A stretch of 6,077 nt of DNA from CALBMX01 sp047629095 (GTDB taxonomy: Bacteria; Planctomycetota; UBA1135; GCA-002686595), in the NCBI GenBank assembly GCA_047629095.1, contig JBLHWM010000231.1:1-6077 (forward strand), in the 5' to 3' direction. How positions within the stretch are numbered: position 1 is the stretch's first letter; each line of letters opens with the position of its first letter. A program made the position numbers and the translations under genes. A model generated the notes under the pieces. That model was not told the DNA's origin. It did not search any database and was given only the letters and a program-made list of their open reading frames with translations. Positions 1-4,047 of the stretch are shown here, piece by piece.

Positions 1-1095
1 CTACCCGAGCTGTTCCGGCGAAGTGGCTACCAGACCACACTCATCGGCAAGCTCTCCCACACCGCTGATGGCAAGGTCTTTGCCTACAACGGCGAGGGCG
101 ACGGCCGGCCGGAGCTGCCCCATGCCTGGGACGAGCTCGCCACGCCCTATGGATCGTGGCAGCGGGGCTGGGGCACCTTCTTCGCCTACGCGGACGGCGC
201 CCATCGCGAAGATGGCACAGGGCGGCGGGAGCTCATGGAGTTCGTCGCAGAAGCCGACGACGAGCTGCCCGATGGCATGATGGCCAGCGCTGCGATCGAC
301 AAGCTCGCGGACCTTGCGGATTCGGACGAGCCCTTTTTTCTAGGGCTCGGCTTCTTCAAGCCGCACCTGCCCTTTGTGGCGACGCGCTCCGACTGGGAGG
401 CTGTCCAGGAGTGGGAGTTGCCCGACCTCAAGCGCACGGAGAGGCTGCCCTCTGCTTACGCGCCGGGCAGCGGTGAGTTCTTTGGTTACGACACCCCCTG
501 GATCAAGTCGCGCCCCCTGCCGGCGGACGCCGCGGACCAGGCGCGCCGGGCCTACCTCGCGTGTCTACGCTATACCGATCGCCAAGTCGGCCGAGTGCTC
601 GATGCCTTGGACGACCTTGGCCTGGCCGAATCGACCGTGGTTGTCCTCTGGAGCGACCATGGGTGGTTCCTCGGCGAAGGGGATATCTGGGGCAAGCACA
701 CGCCTCTTGAGAGGGCCATGGCTAGCCCACTGATCATTCGCACACCAGGTGCCGCCTTGGCTGGCCAACGAACCGATGCACTCGCCTCGACCCTGGACAT
801 CTACCCGACTTTGATCGACCTGTGCAGGCCGACATTCACCGCCACACACTTCCCCCTAGATGGTGAGAGCTTAGTTCCGATCCTCAGTGGCCAGGTGGAC
901 TCTGTGAGCGAGGTCGTGCGCGGCTACTGGAACAATGCGAGCACCGTGCGCAGCCAAGGCCACAGGCTGATCCTGCGCAAGGGCGAGCGCGGATGGAGGG
1001 ATGTCGAGCTCTACGACGCGGCAGGCGAATGGGCCGTGGACATCAGCGACGAGCGGCCCGAAGTCGTGCTGCGGCTGTCTGCGTTCGTGGACTAG
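1..1095 (+). CDS. Sulfatase, iduronate-2-sulfatase-like, C-terminal part (5' end outside window)
   Basis: The frame is open from base 1 to the TAG at 1093-1095, giving 364 codons of the C-terminal two thirds of a type I sulfatase. Visible family landmarks are GKLSHTADGK near codon 17, FFKPHLPF (Lys at 358-360, His at 364-366), and SDHGWFLGE followed by WGKHT. In this last stretch Asp (655-657) and His (658-660) should bind the active-site metal and Lys (694-696) should contact the sulfate. This motif set and spacing are those of iduronate-2-sulfatase and its bacterial relatives, which remove sulfate esters from polysaccharides, usually outside the cytoplasm. The formylglycine motif CxPSR and any signal peptide lie upstream, so catalytic competence cannot be judged. 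The gene ends with the usual ELYD segment and a short tail. It converges on the minus-strand lipoprotein gene. The substrate is unknown. Confidence 0.93.
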   Translation, partial: LPELFRRSGYQTTLIGKLSHTADGKVFAYNGEGDGRPELPHAWDELATPYGSWQRGWGTFFAYADGAHREDGTGRRELMEFVAEADDELPDGMMASAAIDKLADLADSDEPFFLGLGFFKPHLPFVATRSDWEAVQEWELPDLKRTERLPSAYAPGSGEFFGYDTPWIKSRPLPADAADQARRAYLACLRYTDRQVGRVLDALDDLGLAESTVVVLWSDHGWFLGEGDIWGKHTPLERAMASPLIIRTPGAALAGQRTDALASTLDIYPTLIDLCRPTFTATHFPLDGESLVPILSGQVDSVSEVVRGYWNNASTVRSQGHRLILRKGERGWRDVELYDAAGEWAVDISDERPEVVLRLSAFVD

Positions 1096-1124
1096 GTGTC
1101 CGTCTCGTCCCCAACCAACTTGCC

Positions 1125-1179
1125 CAACGCAAAGCGGGCTGCAGATCAAAGATTGACCTGGAGCCCGCTGACTGCGTTG
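1125..1179. terminator. Inverted repeat between convergent genes, probable shared terminator
   Basis: CAACGCA (1125-1131) pairs with TGCGTTG (1173-1179), and AGCGGGCT (1133-1140) pairs with AGCCCGCT (1162-1169). This gives 15 bp with a small internal loop and a 21-base apical region that can fold further (CAG 1142-1144 with CTG 1158-1160). It sits between the sulfatase stop and the lipoprotein stop, the usual place for a bidirectional terminator. Neither side has a clear T tract, so it may instead stabilise 3' ends. Confidence 0.55.
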
Positions 1180-1190
1180 GATCGTTTCGG

Positions 1191-1763
1191 CTAGAGAACA
1201 GCCGAGTCGTCGCGTTCGATGCCTTCGAAGGCAACCTTAAGCTCGCCGAAGATCTCTTCGAGAACATCGGCGGAGGGAGCAGCGCTGCCGCTCTTCATGT
1301 GGATGATGGTCTCGACGCCACAAAACACGTCCTGCACGCCAGCAACTTCATTGATCAAGGTCTCACGGACCTCGATAGCGGTTTTAGCTCAGGTGAACTT
1401 GGGCGTCTTGGCGACGTAAGCTGCGCCCGCGGGTGAGACGTCGACTTCGTCGAGACTCTCAAAGGTCAAGCCGACCCCTTCAATAGCCTTCTTCACGCGG
1501 AACTCACTGAGTATTGCGCCGTCCTTAAGGACAAGCGTTGCACGAGTGCCGCTCATCATCATGCGGTCGACACCTTCCAAACTTTCCATGGCCTCACGGG
1601 CCTGGGCGGATGCGCCTCAGGCACCGCCGGAGGCGATGACAACTTGAACGGTAATCTGGTCACTCGGGACCGATGCGGAGGTCGCCGAGTTCTGGAGGGA
1701 AGTACTGGCGCAGGCACCAAGGCCTAAGCAAGCAGCGAGAAAGAGTGATCTTTGTAGTTTCAT
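1191..1763 (-). CDS. Candidate selenoprotein: lipoprotein with two HMA-like domains and two in-frame UGA (Sec49, Sec125)
   Basis: Read from ATG at 1763 to TAG at 1191-1193, the frame holds two TGA codons (1617-1619 and 1389-1391) and no other stop. Taking both as selenocysteine gives 190 residues. Residues 1-18 are a lipoprotein signal: basic N-end, hydrophobic core, lipobox LGAC with Cys18. Domain 1 (about 36-107) and domain 2 (about 112-188) both show the beta-alpha-beta-beta-alpha-beta order of heavy-metal-associated domains. In domain 1 the metal motif GMxCxxC becomes GGA-U-GAS, followed by helix AQAREAMESLEGV. In domain 2 it becomes KFT-U-AKT, followed by AIEVRETLINEVAGV. Each Sec therefore replaces the first Cys, and Ser or Thr replaces the second. 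UxxS/UxxT at a helix start suggests a thiol/selenol redox or metal/metalloid-binding role on the outer side of a membrane. Cys148 is the only other non-lipid Cys of the mature protein. A hairpin with loop CGUGA follows each UGA. No good Shine-Dalgarno is seen before ATG 1763. That start is chosen because the signal peptide begins there; in-frame sequence further upstream reads as noise. The alternative is a pseudogene with two nonsense mutations, which is less likely because both stops are TGA at equivalent Cys sites. No selA, selB, selC or selD is visible in this window. Confidence 0.85.
1354..1391 (-). promoter_or_regulatory. Candidate bacterial SECIS 2 (UGA codon for Sec125 plus hairpin)
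   Basis: Counting from the U of UGA, bases 16-24 (AUCGAGGUC) pair with 30-38 (GACCUUGAU). This makes a 9-bp stem with one G-U pair closing loop CGUGA, identical to the loop of SECIS 1. The loop GU is at 26-27, one codon further from the UGA than in SECIS 1. The two stems differ in sequence while loop and placement are kept, as expected for two sites read by one SelB. Confidence 0.75.
1586..1619 (-). promoter_or_regulatory. Candidate bacterial SECIS 1 (UGA codon for Sec49 plus hairpin)
   Basis: Numbering the mRNA from the U of UGA as 1, bases 15-21 pair with 27-34 (CCA-GGCC with GGCC-A-UGG, one bulged A). They close a five-base loop CGUGA in which G and U are at 23 and 24. In the E. coli fdhF SECIS the upper stem also starts 11 bases after UGA and the SelB-contacted bases are G23 and U24, so the geometry agrees. 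The bulged U17 of fdhF is not present; the bulge here is an A on the other strand. The hairpin lies inside the coding sequence, as expected for bacteria. Confidence 0.72.
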
Positions 1764-2040
1764 AACTTGGTGGTTCGATTGGGAACTGGCAAGCCAAAAG
1801 CCTACGGCATTCCCCAGCGAACGCCACCCCCATACCCTGAAGGAACCTTCGCTTACAGGACCACTACGCGCTGGAGCACGCTCGCAAACCTCCGTGCGCC
1901 CTCCCCCTTCAGGTGCGATAGCCAAAGGCCAAATCAGCCGCTCGTGGCAAAAGCACAATAGCCAAGCATCAAATCGAACGCATCGAATGCCACTGCGAGC
2001 AAGGTGACCCAGCGAGTAGGTGAGGCGAGCCCCCAAGCGC
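1764..2040. other. Intergenic: leader of the lipoprotein gene, no gene seen
   Basis: This stretch lies between the lipoprotein start and the hairpin after tRNA-Met. No reading frame here looks like a protein. A short inverted repeat, GAAGG-AA-CCTTC near 1839-1850, could be an operator. I see no convincing -35/-10 pair on the minus strand, so the lipoprotein promoter is unplaced. Confidence 0.5.
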
Positions 2041-2058
2041 CTCTCCTGCGAGGGAGAG
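2041..2058 (-). terminator. Hairpin just after tRNA-Met, possible terminator or processing signal
   Basis: CTCTCC (2041-2046) pairs with GGAGAG (2053-2058) around a six-base loop, three bases beyond the tRNA CCA end in the direction of tRNA transcription. No T tract follows on the minus strand, so it may mark 3'-end processing instead of intrinsic termination. Confidence 0.35.
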
Positions 2059-2061
2059 AAG

Positions 2062-2138
2062 TGGTAGCGGTGGAGGGACTTGAACCCCCGACACGCGGAT
2101 TATGATTCCGCTGCTCTAACCAGCTGAGCTACACCGCC
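2062..2138 (-). tRNA. tRNA-Met (anticodon CAU), CCA encoded
   Basis: On the minus strand this is a complete 77-base cloverleaf. The acceptor stem is GGCGGTG with CACCGCT (first pair G-U), discriminator A, then encoded CCA. The D arm is GCTC/GAGC with AGCTGGTTA. The anticodon stem is GCGGA/TCCGC around loop ATCATAA, giving anticodon CAT. The T arm is GGGGG/CCCTC with loop TTCAAGT. Overall it resembles elongator tRNA-Met. A CAT anticodon also occurs in initiator tRNA and in lysidine-modified tRNA-Ile2. The initiator is unlikely because its three G-C pairs at the anticodon stem base are absent; Ile2 is not fully excluded. Confidence 0.95.
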
Positions 2139-2166
2139 ACTTTGGGCGGGTGAGATTAGCAGGACT

Positions 2167-2280
2167 GGGGGGTGGGTCAAGGGGTGTACGGGGTTCCTTT
2201 TGGGGAAGAGGGGAAAAATGTTCTGGGGTTGGAGGGGTGGGGGCTTAGGGGTTGGCGGGAATGTGTCGATGACGGGGGGA
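2167..2280 (+). other. G-rich, C-poor tract with G-quadruplex potential upstream of the GAF-like gene
   Basis: Runs of four or more G fall on the plus strand at 2167-2172, 2181-2184, 2190-2193, 2202-2205, 2210-2213, 2225-2228, 2234-2237, 2239-2243 and 2248-2251. The set from 2225 to 2251 fits the G-quadruplex rule with loops of 5, 1 and 4 bases. The tract would be the 5' leader of the downstream gene and also lies upstream of the divergent tRNA. It ends in GGGGGGA (2274-2280), which can serve as the ribosome binding site. Confidence 0.6.
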
Positions 2281-2282
2281 CT

Positions 2283-2891
2283 ATGAGCCACTTTCACGAT
2301 GACATGCCGCCGGTGATCCGGCATATAACGGAGGCGCTGGTGGACAGCGCATCTACCCGCGAGCGCGCTTCGGTGCTGATGACGGGGCTTCGGGCCTCGG
2401 AATGGGCTGGGAGTGTCGCGCTTTGGCGGCGGGATCTTGAGGATGGCAGTTGGCATCAAGTGATGAGCCAAGGGCCCCAGACGGATCTGCCTACTGGGAC
2501 CCAGGTTCGGGCGGTGGCGTCGGGGCTGATGGATGCGGCGATTCCGGTGTTTCGGCGGGTCGTGATGCCCTTGGTGAGCCGCGGGCCTGCGACCCGGGCC
2601 ATGGGGCTTGGGCAGCTGCACTGCACGGCTGAGGACGAGGCCTGGATCGAAGGGCTGTTTGAGGTTTGGAATAGCCTGGAGATGGCGGGCGAGGTGGCGG
2701 AAACATATCACCCTGGGCAGGAGCCTGGGGACGAGATCGCGGGCGTACAGGACGCGAGGTCTCTGGAGAAATGGACGGACGATCTGCCCGGTCCGATGCC
2801 CCTCCCTGGGGAAGGAATGGACAATTTCACAAAGATGCTCGGTGACGTGCTCTCGAGCCAGGAAATACTGGACCTCTGGGATGACCTATAA
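2283..2891 (+). CDS. Small GAF-like protein of unknown function
   Basis: The frame encodes 202 residues from ATG 2283 to TAA 2889-2891. I do not recognise a named family. Residues about 10-140 follow the order of a GAF domain: an N-terminal helix, strand SVALWRR (44-50), a second strand WHQVMSQG, helix TQVRAVASGL after a conserved-looking Gly, strands RRVVMPLV and GLGQL, then a long C-terminal helix (about 116-140). Residues 141-202 are acidic, Pro-rich and lower in complexity. They end in an acidic helix resembling a short protein-binding tail (LSSQEILDLWDDL). There is no signal peptide, membrane segment or kinase domain, so it would be a cytoplasmic stand-alone domain. The start is chosen because GGGGGGA lies just upstream. 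Frame upstream of it reads as Gly/Trp-rich noise from the G tract. Codons favour G strongly, matching the skew of the leader. Confidence 0.78.
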   Translation: MSHFHDDMPPVIRHITEALVDSASTRERASVLMTGLRASEWAGSVALWRRDLEDGSWHQVMSQGPQTDLPTGTQVRAVASGLMDAAIPVFRRVVMPLVSRGPATRAMGLGQLHCTAEDEAWIEGLFEVWNSLEMAGEVAETYHPGQEPGDEIAGVQDARSLEKWTDDLPGPMPLPGEGMDNFTKMLGDVLSSQEILDLWDDL

Positions 2892-2968
2892 GGGCCAAAA
2901 TAGGGGCTGATGGCACCTGGCGGCGACATGGTTTTGGTTTCACGCTTTTCCAAAGATTGAGCCCATTT

Positions 2969-3000
2969 CCATCGACAGATGGCCCATCCTTAACTACTAT
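2969..3000 (+). promoter_or_regulatory. Sigma70-type promoter of the structured RNA, with a palindrome over the -35 box
   Basis: TCGACA (2972-2977, 5/6 to TTGACA) and TACTAT (2995-3000, 4/6 to TATAAT) are separated by exactly 17 bases. A start around 3006-3008 is predicted, which is where the first RNA hairpin begins (G3007). CCATC-GACA-GATGG (2969-2982) is an inverted repeat overlapping the -35 box and could be an operator. Confidence 0.62.
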
Positions 3001-3006
3001 CTGTTT

Positions 3007-3028
3007 GTGAAGGTTGCGAGCCCTTCAC
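3007..3028 (+). repeat. Hairpin A, loop motif copy 1
   Basis: GTGAAGG (3007-3013) pairs perfectly with CCTTCAC (3022-3028), leaving an eight-base loop TTGCGAGC. The shared nine-base motif TTGCGAGCC is at 3014-3022. The hairpin begins at the predicted transcription start. Confidence 0.85.
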
Positions 3029-3044
3029 GTGAGAGCCGACCTCC

Positions 3045-3079
3045 TGACCTTCAAGGTTTTGCGAGCCCCTTGTGGGTCA
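3045..3079 (+). repeat. Hairpin B, loop motif copy 2
   Basis: TGACC (3045-3049) pairs with GGTCA (3075-3079) and CAAGG (3052-3056) with CCTTG (3068-3072), separated by a two-by-two internal loop. The 11-base loop TTTTGCGAGCC holds the shared motif at 3059-3067. Below it, TCC (3042-3044) and CCGAC (3036-3040) can pair with GGA (3085-3087) and GTCGG (3089-3093). Confidence 0.85.
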
Positions 3080-3106
3080 CTAAGGGAAGTCGGAACAACT
3101 CTTGCC

Positions 3107-3147
3107 GGAGACCTTCGGGTCTCCAACTGGAAGTCCTTCGGGACTTC
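3107..3147 (+). other. Hairpins C and D, twin UUCG tetraloops
   Basis: GGAGACC (3107-3113) pairs with GGTCTCC (3118-3124), and GAAGTCC (3130-3136) pairs with GGACTTC (3141-3147). Both are 7 bp, perfect, and closed by C(UUCG)G, the most stable tetraloop context. They sit five bases apart and probably act as rigid folding clamps. A coding origin would not explain two such elements in a row. Confidence 0.85.
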
Positions 3148-3150
3148 TAC

Positions 3151-3184
3151 TTCGAGGTCTCTTTTGCGAGCCTGAGACCTTGAA
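3151..3184 (+). repeat. Hairpin E, loop motif copy 3
   Basis: TTCGAGGTCTC (3151-3161) pairs with GAGACCTTGAA (3174-3184), 11 bp with one G-U pair, around a 12-base loop TTTTGCGAGCCT. The shared motif is at 3164-3172. The flanking Ts match those of hairpin B, so B and E are the closest pair. Confidence 0.87.
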
Positions 3185-3195
3185 GACTCTCCCTC

Positions 3196-3233
3196 GGGCC
3201 GATGATAGCAATATCATCGGCCCTTTTTTCTTT
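3196..3233 (+). terminator. Strong intrinsic terminator of the structured RNA
   Basis: GGGCCGATGATA (3196-3207) pairs perfectly with TATCATCGGCCC (3212-3223), 12 bp capped by a GCAA tetraloop. It is followed at once by TTTTTT (3224-3229), C and TTT. This is a textbook Rho-independent terminator for the plus strand only. Confidence 0.96.
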
Positions 3234-3972
3234 AAGGCGCGCCCGCTCAGGAGCCCCCCTGGGCGCCAGACGCGCCCCCTTAGGGGGCACCAGGGCGACG
3301 GGTGGCGCATTTGGGGCCACAACCCACCGCCCGCGCCTGCTCGCGGCAGGCGGCCTCCCAGACACACTCTAGACATACCGTGGGCCAGGCCGGACCCGTG
3401 TGGACTGAGCAGTGCCTATCGCCCTAGAGCCAGTCTCGCTGGGATCTCCTCTTGGGCCGTGGAGCGCGGTGCCCCCGGCCATGCCTTCAATTCGCGTATT
3501 CTAGGGGTTTGCCGCCTCCCCCACCTCAGTCGACCGGGGCTTGCAAAACTCCGCTTTCCGGGGTCCCCCGAGGGTGAACTCAGCCTAGAGCCGCGGAGCG
3601 TAAGGCCGCGAACCTCAGGCCTCAGCCGGCCCGTCCAATAGAAGCGCGCCGAAAGTCGCGGACTACGGGCCATGCCTTCCCACCCCTGAGGCCATCGAGC
3701 GTGGACTACAAGTGCGCGCCGGGTGACGCGATGACCGACTCGGCACTCTCTAGGGGGAGAGCGTTGGCCCGCTCAGCCGATTGCGGGATGGGCGGCCGCG
3801 ATTGGAGAGCTCGTTGAGCGTGGCTTCAGGCTTTGGCCTCGGGTGGCGAACTGCTCGCAACTGGTCCTCCGGGTGCGCTTGAGGGAAGCCCTCGGGTAAA
3901 TTGCGTGGCTCACATCGCCTTGGCGACTTCGCTCCGCGCTGTGCGGAATGGGGCCAGCTTGCCGGGTAAAGA
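3234..3972. other. Intergenic stretch of about 740 bases, no gene seen, several hairpins
   Basis: Frames in this stretch give proline- and arginine-rich products with no recognisable fold, so I call no gene. Local hairpins include GCCCCC-TTA-GGGGGC (3274-3288) inside CCCTGG/CCAGGG (3257-3262 with 3290-3295), GTGGC/GCCAC (3302-3306 with 3316-3320), GCCTGC/GCAGGC (3335-3340 with 3346-3351) and CTCTC/GAGAG (3746-3750 with 3757-3761). Short direct repeats are GGCCATGCCTTC at 3477-3488 and 3668-3679, and CCTAGAGCC at 3423-3431 and 3583-3591. Their spacings differ, so they are not one tandem array. The stretch may hold decayed genes or a further RNA. Confidence 0.5.
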
Positions 3973-4020
3973 ATCCGGGCCGCCCTCCTGTGCGCTGGCG
4001 CAATGGAGGGCGGCCCGGAT
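3973..4020 (-). terminator. 16-bp perfect-stem hairpin after the hydrolase gene
   Basis: ATCCGGGCCGCCCTCC (3973-3988) and GGAGGGCGGCCCGGAT (4005-4020) are perfect complements. The loop itself carries TGCG/CGCA (3991-3994 with 3999-4002). It lies 27 bases beyond the hydrolase stop. On the minus strand it is followed by TTCTTTACC, a weak T tract, so intrinsic termination is likely but not ideal. Confidence 0.8.
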
Positions 4021-4047
4021 GGGAGACCGTGGGATCCTGGCTGGGCC

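Larger units (their letters stand above)
3007..3233 (+). ncRNA. Structured non-coding RNA, unrecognised class, about 225 nt
   Basis: No plausible protein is encoded, but nearly the whole stretch folds locally. In order there is hairpin A (3007-3028), hairpin B (3045-3079) inside a longer helix formed by CCGAC (3036-3040) with GTCGG (3089-3093), hairpin C (3107-3124, UUCG loop), hairpin D (3130-3147, UUCG loop), hairpin E (3151-3184), and a terminator hairpin. A, B and E have unrelated stems but the same loop sequence UUGCGAGCC, the mark of a loop bound by a protein or by target RNAs. A matched promoter upstream and an intrinsic terminator downstream define it as its own transcript, and no gene follows that it could lead into. 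It could be a regulatory sRNA with repeated seed loops or a protein-sequestering RNA. It does not match tmRNA, 6S, SRP or RNase P RNA signatures that I know. Confidence 0.75.

Noticed and set aside
1125..1179. Archaeal or eukaryotic style 3'-UTR SECIS for the selenoprotein
   Set aside because: The inverted repeat follows the stop codon but lacks SECIS hallmarks, and bacterial SECIS elements lie right after the UGA, where good candidates exist. A convergent-gene terminator is the simpler reading.
1389..1589. Separate small gene starting at the internal ATG at 1589, stopping at TGA 1389
   Set aside because: It would start in the middle of an HMA-like domain and end in the middle of the next. 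The same frame continues sensibly across both TGAs, with matching domains and hairpins, so it is part of the selenoprotein.
1617..2036. A 139-residue protein starting far upstream (2036) and ending at TGA 1617
   Set aside because: Residues before ATG 1763 read as noise, while a clean lipoprotein signal starts at 1763. The TGA is better read as Sec.
3007..3184. CRISPR array or tandem repeat array
   Set aside because: The repeated unit is only nine bases, spacing is irregular and each copy lies in the loop of a different stem, which fits an RNA structure instead of a CRISPR.
3102..3641. Plus-strand open frame of 179 codons
   Set aside because: It runs through UUCG hairpins, the repeated loop motif and an intrinsic terminator. 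The product is Pro/Arg/Ser-rich without a fold, so the RNA gene explains the first part better.
3240..3972. tmRNA, RNase P RNA or SRP RNA in the gene-free stretch
   Set aside because: I looked for their conserved core sequences on both strands and found no convincing match; GAAAGTC near 3652 lacks the surrounding RNase P context.
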